A stretch of DNA of 38,882 nucleotides from Polaromonas sp. (GTDB lineage Bacteria > Pseudomonadota > Gammaproteobacteria > Burkholderiales > Burkholderiaceae_C), in NCBI GenBank assembly GCA_025352405.1, contig JANXTM010000014.1:1-38882 (forward strand), read 5' to 3'. The number at the start of each line of letters is the position of its first letter. Position 1 is the first letter of the stretch. The notes beneath the pieces were generated by a model, which was given only the letters and a program-made list of their open reading frames with translations, had not been told where the DNA came from and searched no databases. The position numbers were made by a program, and so were the translations under genes. Of this stretch, positions 9,008 to 17,811 are shown in pieces.

Positions 9008-9685
9008 ATGGCAAAAATTCCAAAACTCGACATTGATATTGCGGCCTGGCAGGGAAGACTCAAGGCGCAGTTCACCGGACTTAATCCAAACGATCCGCCG
9101 TCATGGCCTGCTTTGCCTCGATTCGTCTTGTGCGTGGCAGTCACGGCGCTGGTTGTGGCCGGCCTCTGGTTTGCCTGGTTGAATTCCTCTGATGAGGAGT
9201 TGACTGCCGAGCGCGGCAAGGAGGTCCAGCTTCGGGAAGACTATCAAAAAAAATTGGCCCAGGCTGCCAGCCTGGATGCACTCAAAAAGCAGCGGGAACA
9301 GGTGCAGCAGTACGTCACGCAGCTGGAAAAGCAGCTTCCCAGCAAATCTGAAATGGACGCGTTGTTGTCAGACATCAACCAAGCCGGTTTGGGTCGCAGC
9401 TTGCAGTTTGAGTTGTTCAGGCCTGGTCAGGTCAGCGTCAAAGAGTACTACGCCGAGCTGCCCATTTCAGTACGCGTGACGGGCCGCTACCACGACATTG
9501 GTGCATTCGCTGCCGACATAGCCAACCTTTCGCGAATTGTGACCTTAAACAACCTCACGTTGATACCCGGCAAGGACGGCATGTTGACGATGGACACCAC
9601 GGCCAAGACTTTCCGCTACCTTGATACAGAAGAGGTAGCGTTACAGCGGAAGGTGGCGGGTCCTGCCAAAGCCGACAAAAAATGA
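9008..9685 (+). CDS. pilO: Type IV pilus assembly protein PilO
   Basis: Second bitopic alignment-complex subunit, which dimerises with PilN. From the ATG at 9008 it has 225 residues: a cytoplasmic N-terminus, a transmembrane helix (FVLCVAVTALVVAGLWFAWL, about residues 38-57), a coiled coil rich in Lys, Gln and Glu (about 65-115), then a ferredoxin-like core containing FRPGQVSVKEYYAELPISV. A TTG at 9002 is in frame but less likely. The ATGA overlap with pilP shows coupling. Confidence 0.93.
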   Translation: MAKIPKLDIDIAAWQGRLKAQFTGLNPNDPPSWPALPRFVLCVAVTALVVAGLWFAWLNSSDEELTAERGKEVQLREDYQKKLAQAASLDALKKQREQVQQYVTQLEKQLPSKSEMDALLSDINQAGLGRSLQFELFRPGQVSVKEYYAELPISVRVTGRYHDIGAFAADIANLSRIVTLNNLTLIPGKDGMLTMDTTAKTFRYLDTEEVALQRKVAGPAKADKK

Positions 9686-10233
9686 CGCTTTTCAAACTGA
9701 CATTATCCGTTTTAACGATCGCCGCCCTGCTTGGGCTGGCTGGCTGCGGCTCGTCTGATCAGGACGATCTGCAACTCTGGATGGCTGAGCAACGCAATGC
9801 GACCAAGCCGCGTGTTGTGCGGTTGCCGGATCCCACCAAATTTTCCCCGCAACCCTACACCCAGGACGGTACCGTTGAGCCTTTCAGCATGCAAAAACTG
9901 ACGCAGGCCTTGAAGCGGGACTCAACACAGGCCACGTCCAATGCCGCACTGATTGCCACCGAGCTTGCCAGACGCAAAGAGCCGCTGGAGTCGTCACCGC
10001 TGGATACTGTTTCCATGGTGGGAAGTTTGATTAAAGCGGGTCAGCCGGTCGCACTTGTCCGTGTGGACCGTCTTCTTTATCAGGTTCGGGTGGGAGATTA
10101 TCTGGGCCTGAATTACGGCCGCATCACCAAGGTTTCCGAGACGGACCTGAGTTTGCGTGAAATCGTACAGGACGCCGCAGGCGAATGGATAGAGCGAACG
10201 GCGACTTTACAGCTTCAAGAGGTATCAAAATGA
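9682..10233 (+). CDS. pilP: Type IV pilus lipoprotein PilP
   Basis: Inner-membrane-anchored periplasmic lipoprotein that connects PilNO to the PilQ secretin. It has 183 residues with signal sequence and lipobox LAGC (Cys22). An extended Pro/Lys-rich region follows, and the C-terminal homology-region beta domain (about residues 100-180) contains RVDRLLYQVRVGDYLGLNYG. The start overlaps the pilO stop and its stop overlaps the pilQ start, both as ATGA. Confidence 0.93.
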   Translation: MTLFKLTLSVLTIAALLGLAGCGSSDQDDLQLWMAEQRNATKPRVVRLPDPTKFSPQPYTQDGTVEPFSMQKLTQALKRDSTQATSNAALIATELARRKEPLESSPLDTVSMVGSLIKAGQPVALVRVDRLLYQVRVGDYLGLNYGRITKVSETDLSLREIVQDAAGEWIERTATLQLQEVSK

Positions 10234-12422
10234 ATAAGCAGGCATGGTCGTTTGAGATAAGTGCGGTACGTCGTACTTTCTATGGGGTGCTGGGCGGTCT
10301 GCTGGGTGGTGCGCCAATGGGTGTGGCTGTGTTGTCGACCTTGCTGTCACTGTCTGCGCAAGCGCAAGCGCAAGCACCAGCAGCCAATACGATTCAGTCA
10401 GTGACAGCATCCATTCAGGGCGGCTCAGAGATTATCCGGATTGATTTGGCCGAGCCCCTGAAAGTGATTCCCACCGGGTTTACGATCCAGGCACCTGCCC
10501 GGATTGCACTGGATTTCCCAGGGGTTGGCAACACCATGGGGCGCTCAGCGCTTGAACTTAATCTGGGCAATTTGCGATCAGCCAACGTGATTCAGGCCGG
10601 CGAGCGTACCCGCGTGGTTTTAAATCTTAAAACCTCAACGGCTTACAAGGCCGAAATACAGGGCAAGTCGCTTTTTATAACACTTGATCCGCTGGTGGGA
10701 TCCGCACCTGCTGTGCTGAACACGCCGGTGTTTTCTGAAAACCGCAATCGCGAGACGCTGCCTTTAAAAGATATCGATTTCCGCCGGGGCGCAGACAACG
10801 CCGGTCGCATTGTGGTGGACCTGGCCAACAACCAGGTCGGCGTTGATATTCGTCAGCAGGGGCAGACCCTGGTTGTTGAATTTCTGAAGACAGCCTTGCC
10901 CGAAGGTCTTCGCCGCCGTCTGGATGTTTCAGATTTTGGTACGCCCGTCCAAAACGTGACGACGTCCCAGGTCGGTGACCGGGTCAAGATGGTGATTGAG
11001 CCCAAAGGCGCGTGGGAACACAGCGCCTACCAAAGCGACAGCCAATTTGTTGTCGAGGTAAGGCAGCAAAAAATAGATGCTGGCAAGTTAACCCAGGGAC
11101 CTGGGTTCAATGGTGAGAAGCTGTCGCTAAATTTTCAGAATATTGAAATCCGCTCATTGCTTCAGGTGATTGCGGATTTCACCAATTTCAACGTGGTGAC
11201 CTCGGACACCGTGACCGGTGCGGTTACTTTGCGCCTGAAAGATGTGCCCTGGGACCAGGCGCTGGACATTATTTTGCAGGCCAAAGGCCTGGGCATGCGC
11301 AAGAACGGTAATGTGCTGTTGATCGCACCCAAGGATGAGCTGGCCGCCAAGGAAAAGCAGGAGCTGGAGTCCAAGGCAGCTCTGCAGGGGCTCGAGCCTT
11401 TGCGAACCCAGTCGTTTCAACTCAACTACGCCAAGGCTGAAGCCATCGCCGCCCAACTGACAGGCAGTGGGGCTGGCAGCAGCAAAACATTGAGCAGCCG
11501 GGGCAGCCTGATTTCAGAGCCCCGCACCAACCAGCTTTTTGTCAACGATATTTCGTCCAAGCTCGAGCAAATCCAGCAACTCATTGCCAAGCTGGATGTA
11601 CCGGTCCGTCAGGTGCTTATTGAGGCACGTATCGTTGAAGCGTCTGACACTTTCGGTCGATCTTTGGGTGTGAAGCTGGGCGGCAGTGATCAGCGCGGCA
11701 TCAGAGGGGGCGATGCTGGTTACGGCCTTGGGGGCGCCAACCGGATCGCTTTGGGAGGAAGCTACAACGCCGTGTCAACGACGACAGGGGAAAACATGGG
11801 AGGCACACTGGACAGCAACAGTACAACCTTTGTCAGCTTGCCGGCGTTGGGTCAAGGCGGTTACAGCCCGTCGACCTTTGCGATTTCACTGTTCAGTTCG
11901 GCCGCCAACCGCTTTTTGAATCTGGAGCTGTCGGCGCTTGAAGCTGATGGCAAAGGCAAGCTGGTGTCCAGCCCGCGCATCGTGACGGCAGACCAAACCA
12001 AGGCTTTGATTGAACAGGGCACGGAGTTCCCCTACCAACAAGCCACCTCAAGCGGCGCTACGTCAGTAGCTTTTCGTAAAGCCAACCTCAAGCTTGAAGT
12101 GACGCCGCAAATCACGCCTGAGGGCAGCATTATTCTGGACCTCGATATCAACAAGGATAGTCGGGGTGAAACAACCGCCGCAGGTATCGCTATCAACACC
12201 AAGCACATCAAGACCCAGGTGCTGGTTGAAAATGGCGGCACTGTGGTCATTGGTGGTATTTTCGAGCTTACTGAAGCTGACTCCGAAACCAAGGTTCCCT
12301 TGTTGGGTGACTTGCCAGCCGTGGGCAACTTGTTCAAGACCAAATCCCGCAGCAGCAGCAAGTCCGAGCTCCTTGTTTTTATCACCCCAAAAATGATCTC
12401 GGACCGGGCTGCCGCTCGTTAA
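10230..12422 (+). CDS. pilQ: Type IV pilus secretin PilQ
   Basis: Outer-membrane secretin through which the pilus fibre passes. The ATG at 10230 has AGAGG upstream and overlaps the pilP stop, giving 730 residues. The signal peptide is long, with cleavage likely after an AQAQA stretch near residue 47. It is followed by two AMIN peptidoglycan-binding domains (about residues 55-150 and 185-285), the STN/N0 domain (about 310-380, LSLNFQNIEIRSLLQVIADF), an N1 domain and the secretin beta domain (about 465-725), ending in LLVFITPKMI. A Gly/Ser-rich stretch near residues 495-535 interrupts the secretin domain, as is common in this group. Confidence 0.95.
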   Translation: MNKQAWSFEISAVRRTFYGVLGGLLGGAPMGVAVLSTLLSLSAQAQAQAPAANTIQSVTASIQGGSEIIRIDLAEPLKVIPTGFTIQAPARIALDFPGVGNTMGRSALELNLGNLRSANVIQAGERTRVVLNLKTSTAYKAEIQGKSLFITLDPLVGSAPAVLNTPVFSENRNRETLPLKDIDFRRGADNAGRIVVDLANNQVGVDIRQQGQTLVVEFLKTALPEGLRRRLDVSDFGTPVQNVTTSQVGDRVKMVIEPKGAWEHSAYQSDSQFVVEVRQQKIDAGKLTQGPGFNGEKLSLNFQNIEIRSLLQVIADFTNFNVVTSDTVTGAVTLRLKDVPWDQALDIILQAKGLGMRKNGNVLLIAPKDELAAKEKQELESKAALQGLEPLRTQSFQLNYAKAEAIAAQLTGSGAGSSKTLSSRGSLISEPRTNQLFVNDISSKLEQIQQLIAKLDVPVRQVLIEARIVEASDTFGRSLGVKLGGSDQRGIRGGDAGYGLGGANRIALGGSYNAVSTTTGENMGGTLDSNSTTFVSLPALGQGGYSPSTFAISLFSSAANRFLNLELSALEADGKGKLVSSPRIVTADQTKALIEQGTEFPYQQATSSGATSVAFRKANLKLEVTPQITPEGSIILDLDINKDSRGETTAAGIAINTKHIKTQVLVENGGTVVIGGIFELTEADSETKVPLLGDLPAVGNLFKTKSRSSSKSELLVFITPKMISDRAAAR

Positions 12423-12460
12423 ACTACGCTGCTATTACAAATATGACTATGGGAGTAAAA

Positions 12461-14410
12461 ATGAGAAGCGTGATAAAAATCGTCTGTCTTTTATTGATTG
12501 CACTGACAACAGCTTGTGGTGGCGGCGGGGGCAGTGCTGGAACAACCAGCGGATCAAGTTCTACTGGTTCGACGACCACTACGGTGGTAGTCGGTACGCC
12601 TACTTTGACCCTCCAATTGCTCGATACAAGTAACGCTGCTACTACCTCCATCAGCGGGGGAGGCATCAGTACCGCTACCGCAAAATTGGTGGATGCCAGC
12701 GGAAATGTAGTTGCCAACCGGTTGGTAGGCTTTGTCGCCGATGCAACTTTGGTGAAACTGAACCCCCTTTCAGGGAGTGTATTGACCAATTCAATCGGCG
12801 TGGCGTCGATACAAATTTCAGCCTTGTCTTTACAGGTTTCAGGTGCCAGTACTCTCAAGGCATCGGCTCAAGTCGGTACTCTGACATATTCAGGGTCATT
12901 CGATTACCAGGTTTCCGCTACAAATTTGGCGCTTCGGTCGCTAAGTCTTGGGTCTTCAGCGTTGGCGGCTTATGGGAATCGGGCTGTATCCGTGCAGGTA
13001 ACTGCAAACGGCGTTCCAGTCGGTACACCAGTACAGGTTAGCTTTGTTGCGAGTTGCGGCAGCATCACGGCTACTGCCAATACCGATGCGAGTGGTTTTG
13101 CCTCGGCAACTTACAAGGCGGATTCACAAAATTGTGCAGGGACAAATGTCAATATTTCTGCATCGACTGTTGGTGCCACCGCTCTGTCCGGCCAAATTGC
13201 GGTGCAGCCGACTGCCGCGACCAACATTCAGTTTGTAAGTACTGCTCCAACAGTTATTTATCTGCGGGACTCCGGTGCCACTACGCAAGCTTTGGTGGGG
13301 TTCAAAGTTGTTGATTCAAACGGTAATCCCCAGCAGAATCAGGCAGTTGCGCTGTCGTTTGTGAACTCAGCGCCTGGTGTTTCCATGGATACGGTCGGCA
13401 ATACGGTTACCGTCACCAAAACAAGCGATGCGGCTGGCGGTGTTTCGGTAGCAGTGTTTTCTGGAACTGTCCCTACTCCTGTTCAGGTTCGGGCGACCCT
13501 CGTCGCAAATGGCTCGGTGACCACCACATCCGGCATATTGACCGTGGCAACAGGGCGTCCCGTGCAAAGGGCGGCAAGCATTGCAGCCGTCAAACTAAGT
13601 TTGGAGGGTTTCAACTTTGATGGTGACACGACGCCCATCACGTTTTCAATAGCGGACAGGCAGGGCAATCCTGTGCCAGACGGTACGGTGGTTAACTTTG
13701 TGTCGCAATCCGGTGTCATGATTCCCCCGACATGTGTCATCACTGGCGGGACCTCGCAATGTACTTCGACCATCCGTACCCAAGGCACCCGGCCAGCCAA
13801 TGGACGTGTGTCTGTGCTGGCTTACGTGCAGGGCGAAAAGGATTTTGTAGATGCTAATTTCAACAACGTCTTCGATACTGGAGAGGCCTTCACCGACTTG
13901 GGTAATGCCTATCGCAGCGATGCAAACGACCAACTCAGGCCAAGCGACAACGCCATATCGACCAATTGGACTTATCGGCCGGGTGAATTCACAGTGCCCA
14001 GAGGCGATGCCAGCAGCAACGTGACTTGTGCTGGTGGCGAAAGTGGACGTCCGAACACCTGCGATGGAAGATGGGGTGCTGTAGACGTTCGCAAGCAGCA
14101 GTTGGTAATCTTTGCCACCACTGCCCCGGCCGCCAGCAGCATTGTGGTGAACACGGGCAGCATCTCCTTGTCTTTGGCTGATTTGAACGGCAATAGTATG
14201 CCAACCGGTACCACATTGGGAGCGGTAAAAGTATCTGGATCCGATCCCTGTAGCGTCAAAGCGATCGGCCCCACTCCGATTGCCAATAGTTACGATCCGG
14301 CATTTGTTGTTGTGAATCTTGATAAGTGTTTATCTGGAGACATCATTCGTCTTACCGTCACGACACCTGTCACTAAAACCAGCACGTCATTTGATTTCAG
14401 GCTTCCATAA
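12461..14410 (+). CDS. Multi-domain Ig-like lipoprotein with EF-hand-type loop, inserted between pilQ and aroK
   Basis: Predicted surface or periplasmic lipoprotein of 649 residues; function unknown. A hydrophobic leader ends TTAC (Cys19), followed by a glycine run and a Ser/Thr linker. Three to four invasin-like (Big_1-type) Ig repeats follow, at about residues 45-140, 150-255, 260-370 and 380-500, with the typical DASGN, DSNGN and DRQGN turns. Residues 464-475 (DANFNNVFDTGE) match a calcium-binding EF-hand loop at positions 1, 3, 5, 9 and 12. Cysteines occur in pairs compatible with disulfides. The ATG at 12461 is chosen because GGGAG precedes it; ATGs at 12443 and 12449 are alternatives. 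Base composition looks more AT-rich than pilQ or aroK. The position suggests a pilus or adhesion role, but this is inference. Confidence 0.8.
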   Translation: MRSVIKIVCLLLIALTTACGGGGGSAGTTSGSSSTGSTTTTVVVGTPTLTLQLLDTSNAATTSISGGGISTATAKLVDASGNVVANRLVGFVADATLVKLNPLSGSVLTNSIGVASIQISALSLQVSGASTLKASAQVGTLTYSGSFDYQVSATNLALRSLSLGSSALAAYGNRAVSVQVTANGVPVGTPVQVSFVASCGSITATANTDASGFASATYKADSQNCAGTNVNISASTVGATALSGQIAVQPTAATNIQFVSTAPTVIYLRDSGATTQALVGFKVVDSNGNPQQNQAVALSFVNSAPGVSMDTVGNTVTVTKTSDAAGGVSVAVFSGTVPTPVQVRATLVANGSVTTTSGILTVATGRPVQRAASIAAVKLSLEGFNFDGDTTPITFSIADRQGNPVPDGTVVNFVSQSGVMIPPTCVITGGTSQCTSTIRTQGTRPANGRVSVLAYVQGEKDFVDANFNNVFDTGEAFTDLGNAYRSDANDQLRPSDNAISTNWTYRPGEFTVPRGDASSNVTCAGGESGRPNTCDGRWGAVDVRKQQLVIFATTAPAASSIVVNTGSISLSLADLNGNSMPTGTTLGAVKVSGSDPCSVKAIGPTPIANSYDPAFVVVNLDKCLSGDIIRLTVTTPVTKTSTSFDFRLP

Positions 14411-14428
14411 TTAGCCGGTGCACGCCCT

Positions 14429-14953
14429 TTGCAAATTTCTCTGGTAGGTCTCCCCGGCTCCGGCAAATCAACCGTTGGGAGGCAACTCGCCCGGCGTCTA
14501 AATGTACCGGTCTTTGACTCAGATCATGTGATTGAGCAGCAGCTTGGCTGCTCAATTCGCGAGTATTTTGAACGTGAGGGTGAGGCGGCTTTTCGTGATG
14601 TCGAGGCGTCAGTTATTGACCAGCTCACGCGCAACTCGGCGGGTGTGCTGTCAACCGGCGGTGGCGTGGTCTTGCGCCCTGAAAATCGTCAACACCTGCA
14701 CGGACGAACCCATGTGGTTTACCTGAGTTCGTCGCCCGATGAGCTGTTCAGGCGTCTTCGGCATGATGCGCAGCGGCCTTTGCTGCAGGTGGCTGATCCC
14801 TTGGGCCGTTTGCGGGATCTGCATGTCCAGCGCGATCCGCTCTACCGCGAAACTGCCCATTTCACCGTTGTAACCGGCCGCCCCTCTGTGGGCACGCTGG
14901 TCAACATGATCCAGATGCAGCTGGAGTTGGCCGGTGTTCTACCCTCCAGCTAA
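14429..14953 (+). CDS. aroK: Shikimate kinase
   Basis: Phosphorylates shikimate with ATP in the chorismate pathway. The 174-residue protein carries the P-loop GLPGSGKST (Lys13), shikimate-binding Asp30 and Asp32 (FDSDH), Arg56 in AAFRDVE, the GGG at 77-79 and the lid arginines around RRLRHDAQRPLL. The only in-frame start is the TTG at 14429, because a stop lies just upstream. It sits 18 bp after the lipoprotein gene and may be read through from the pil operon. Confidence 0.94.
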   Translation: MQISLVGLPGSGKSTVGRQLARRLNVPVFDSDHVIEQQLGCSIREYFEREGEAAFRDVEASVIDQLTRNSAGVLSTGGGVVLRPENRQHLHGRTHVVYLSSSPDELFRRLRHDAQRPLLQVADPLGRLRDLHVQRDPLYRETAHFTVVTGRPSVGTLVNMIQMQLELAGVLPSS

Positions 14954-15050
14954 TTCCACTTCCAGATCATTTTTGTTCAGGCATCGAGCCGCAGGCAGCG
15001 CAGCAGCACGGCAACGCGAGACAAGCGCGACAGGGATGGTTTAAAAACGC

Positions 15051-15079
15051 AACAAGCTGCACCGGGCGCTTGTTTTTTG
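15051..15079 (+). terminator. Candidate rho-independent terminator between aroK and aroB
   Basis: AACAAGC (15051-15057) pairs with GCTTGTT (15068-15074) across a 10-base loop and runs into a T tract (15073-15078). This suggests that pil-aroK transcripts can end here and that aroB has its own promoter, or is reached only by partial read-through. The stem is only 7 bp, so strength is uncertain. Confidence 0.5.
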
Positions 15080-15133
15080 CATTTGCCCCTTGATGGCAAT
15101 GGCGGGTTGCAAGTCCCTCTACACTTGGGAGCT

Positions 15134-16249
15134 ATGCAAGCACCCACCCTTCTTGAGCCTGTGCAGGTTCATATCAATCTCGCCGAGCGCAGCTACCCGA
15201 TTTGCATTGGTGCTGGTTTGCTCGGTGCTGCCTCCACGTATCAGCATTTGCCCCCTGCAAGCACGGCGCTGATTGTGTCCAATACCACCGTGGCACCGCT
15301 TTATGCGGCGCAACTTCAGGCTGCTTTGCAGGCCCGCTACAGCAAAGTGTTGTTAATTACCCTGCCCGATGGAGAAGCACACAAAGACTGGCCTACGCTT
15401 CAATTGATTTTTGACGCGCTGCTAGGCAATGGCTGTGACCGTAAAACGGTACTCTTTGCCCTTGGCGGTGGCGTGGTCGGCGACATGACGGGTTTCGCCG
15501 CTGCAAGCTACATGCGCGGCGTGCCGTTTGTACAGGTACCCACCACCTTGCTGGCGCAGGTTGACTCTTCAGTCGGCGGCAAAACAGCCATCAACCATCC
15601 ACTCGGAAAAAACATGATCGGCGCTTTCTACCAGCCGCAACTCGTTGTCTGCGATCTGGATGCGCTTAAAACCCTGCCGCCGCGCGAATTGAGCGCCGGG
15701 CTGGCTGAAATTATCAAATACGGTCCTATCGCTGACATGCCGTTTCTGGACTGGATAGAAAGCAGCCTTGATGCGCTGGTGGCCCGCGACCCAGTGGCGC
15801 TGGCGCATGCCGTCCAACGCAGCTGCGAGATCAAGGCCTGGGTGGTGGGGCAAGATGAGCGCGAAACCGGCGTTCGGGCGATTTTGAATTTCGGCCATAC
15901 CTTTGGCCACGCGATTGAGTCCGGGCTGGGCTATGGCCAATGGCTGCATGGTGAAGGCGTGGGCTGCGGCATGGTCATGGCCGCACATTTGTCGCAGCGC
16001 CTGGGGCTGGTTGAAAAATCGTTTGTTGAGCGCCTGGCCCAGCTGGTGGCGCGTGCCGGGCTGCCCGTGAAGGGCCCCATACTCGCCGTCCAAGACAACG
16101 CTGGGCGCTACCTTGAGCTGATGCGCATTGATAAAAAATCCGAGGCTGGGGAAATTCGTTTTGTACTGATTGATGGCCCTGGCCGGGCAGTGGTTCGGGC
16201 CGCACCCGATGCGCTGGTGCGCGAAGTCATCGACGCTTGCTGCGCTTGA
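15134..16249 (+). CDS. aroB: 3-dehydroquinate synthase
   Basis: NAD- and zinc-dependent enzyme converting DAHP to 3-dehydroquinate, the second step of the shikimate pathway. The 371-residue protein has the NAD-binding [16 protein letters not shown] (109-124), the [19 protein letters not shown] block (136-154), LAEIIKYG with metal ligand Glu192, and the His motif [11 protein letters not shown]. The frame extends to a TTG at 15077, but the ATG at 15134 gives the usual length and has GGGAG upstream, though unusually close. The order aroK-aroB-dgt is conserved in Burkholderiales. Confidence 0.95.
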   Translation: MQAPTLLEPVQVHINLAERSYPICIGAGLLGAASTYQHLPPASTALIVSNTTVAPLYAAQLQAALQARYSKVLLITLPDGEAHKDWPTLQLIFDALLGNGCDRKTVLFALGGGVVGDMTGFAAASYMRGVPFVQVPTTLLAQVDSSVGGKTAINHPLGKNMIGAFYQPQLVVCDLDALKTLPPRELSAGLAEIIKYGPIADMPFLDWIESSLDALVARDPVALAHAVQRSCEIKAWVVGQDERETGVRAILNFGHTFGHAIESGLGYGQWLHGEGVGCGMVMAAHLSQRLGLVEKSFVERLAQLVARAGLPVKGPILAVQDNAGRYLELMRIDKKSEAGEIRFVLIDGPGRAVVRAAPDALVREVIDACCA

Positions 16250-16307
16250 CAGCACCTGACAGCGCCGGGCACGGCGATCCAGTGTTGATCTCGTTTTAAA
16301 CCATATC

Positions 16308-16347
16308 GCTATTTATTTGATAGCTAAATGCCAGCGTATTTGCTGGC
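16308..16347. repeat. Intergenic AT-palindrome element, copy 2 (aroB/dgt)
   Basis: Core palindrome GCTATTTATTTGATAGC (arms GCTAT 16308-16312 and ATAGC 16320-16324) followed by a GC hairpin, GCCAGC (16330-16335) with GCTGGC (16342-16347). The two-part design, an AT palindrome then a GC hairpin, recurs in copy 4. It lies between two genes on the same strand. Confidence 0.75.
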
Positions 16348-16374
16348 CTCAAGACTCTTTTTGCTTAACAATTC

Positions 16375-17571
16375 ATGACGCTCGCACCCTACGCCTGTGA
16401 TCCTGCAGCCTCACAGGGGCGCCGTTTTTTTGAGCCCGCAGCTCCGACCCGGTCTGACTTTCAGCGCGACCGTGACCGCATCGTTCACTCCACTGCCTTT
16501 CGCCGTCTGGTTTATAAAACCCAGGTTTTTTTAAATCACGAGGGCGATCTGTTTCGGACCCGCCTGACGCATTCCTTGGAAGTGGCGCAGCTCGGGCGGT
16601 CCATCGCCCGCAGCTTGAATTTGAACGAAGACCTGGTCGAGGCCATTGCGCTGGCCCATGACCTCGGCCACACGCCTTTTGGGCATGCTGGTCAGGATGC
16701 CCTGAACGCCTGCCTGAAGCAGCAAAACCCGGCCAGCGCCGGTTTTGAGCACAACCTCCAAAGCCTGCGCGTGGTGGATTCACTGGAAGAGCGCTATCCC
16801 GCTCACGACGGCCTGAACCTCACATTTGAAACCCGGGAGGGCATTCTGAAGCACTGCTCCCGGCGCAATGCGCAACAGATTGAAGCGCGCGAGCCCAACG
16901 GTGTTGCCCGCCGGTTTGTTGAGCAAAACCCGGATGGCCCGCAGTGGCGGCAACCCGGTCTGGAAGCCCAGCTTGCCAATCTGGCCGATGAAATTGCCTA
17001 CAACGCGCATGACATTGATGACGGCGTGCGCTCCGGGCTTCTTACGATGGCGCAACTGCAGGATGTTGAGCTGGTTGCCCATTACAGCCGGGCGGCAGGC
17101 CAGCAGCACCCCGGTTTGCATGGCCGCAGGTTGTTGTTTGAAACCATACGCCTGATGCTCAGCGCGCAGGTATACGACGTGATGGACGCCACCCGGGCGG
17201 CGTTGCAGCGCGCTGCGCCTGGCGATGTGCAGGCCGTGCGTCAAAGCCCTGCGCTGGTTTGTTTCACGCCCGGTATGGCGCTCCAATCGGCTGCGCTCAA
17301 GCGTTTTTTACTCCACAACCTGTACCGCCATCCGCAGGTGATGGAGAAAACACAGGCTGCCCAGCAAGTGGTGCGCGACTTGTTCGCGGTTTACATGGAC
17401 GACCCGTCCCAGATGCCAAAGGCACACATCAACCGCTTTGACGTGGTTGAAACCGCGCGCGCGCCGGGCGCAAAGCCTGAACGCGTGGTGGCCGATTACA
17501 TTGCCGGCATGACCGATCGCTTTGCTGCCAAAGAGCATGAACGCCTGAAAGGCCGCACTGCGTTTGCCTGA
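16375..17571 (+). CDS. dgt: Deoxyguanosinetriphosphate triphosphohydrolase-like protein
   Basis: HD-superfamily metal enzyme that cleaves dNTPs to deoxynucleoside and tripolyphosphate. It has 398 residues with the dGTPase N-terminal signature HSTAFRRLVYKTQVF, the first metal His66 (RLTHSLEV), the HD pair His95-Asp96 (ALAHDLGHTPFGHAG) and a later Asp in NAHDIDDG. The length fits the type-II dGTPase-like group. The ATG at 16375 follows the repeat element by 27 bp. The physiological substrate preference cannot be read from the sequence. Confidence 0.92.
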   Translation: MTLAPYACDPAASQGRRFFEPAAPTRSDFQRDRDRIVHSTAFRRLVYKTQVFLNHEGDLFRTRLTHSLEVAQLGRSIARSLNLNEDLVEAIALAHDLGHTPFGHAGQDALNACLKQQNPASAGFEHNLQSLRVVDSLEERYPAHDGLNLTFETREGILKHCSRRNAQQIEAREPNGVARRFVEQNPDGPQWRQPGLEAQLANLADEIAYNAHDIDDGVRSGLLTMAQLQDVELVAHYSRAAGQQHPGLHGRRLLFETIRLMLSAQVYDVMDATRAALQRAAPGDVQAVRQSPALVCFTPGMALQSAALKRFLLHNLYRHPQVMEKTQAAQQVVRDLFAVYMDDPSQMPKAHINRFDVVETARAPGAKPERVVADYIAGMTDRFAAKEHERLKGRTAFA

Positions 17572-17811
17572 CAATTGGTCCCGGTCGCGTCGTATCCGGT
17601 GATTTTTTTACAAAAGCGGTTCATGCATGGCGTTATGCCGTATCGGCATTCCGTGGTGTGGATTTTGTTTGCAAGATGACCACACCGGTTCCATTAAAAA
17701 CCAGTTAAAAATCAAAATAAAATCAAAATAAAATCAAAATAAAAAGAAGTGATGTGAAGGGAGCGACAGGCATCAAAACTGCCTGGCTACGTTCGTCTAA
17801 AAAGGTGTCCT
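17572..17811. promoter_or_regulatory. Intergenic region upstream of the substrate-binding protein: hairpins and phased A-tracts
   Basis: Four structures stand out. ATGCCG-TAT-CGGCAT is a perfect 6-bp hairpin (17635-17649). GGTGTGG (17655-17661) is complementary to CCACACC (17680-17686). An 11-bp unit, ATCAAAATAAA, is repeated three times in tandem (17711-17743). CAGGCA (17767-17772) pairs with TGCCTG (17780-17785) just before the gene. AAGGTG upstream of the ATG is the likely ribosome-binding site. The A-tracts at near-helical spacing should bend the DNA, as is typical of UP-element or upstream activating regions. Confidence 0.55.
17711..17743. repeat. 11-bp tandem repeat, three exact units
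   Basis: Three exact copies of ATCAAAATAAA begin at 17711, 17722 and 17733. The period is close to one helical turn. It lies about 70 bp upstream of the substrate-binding protein start. Confidence 0.9.
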
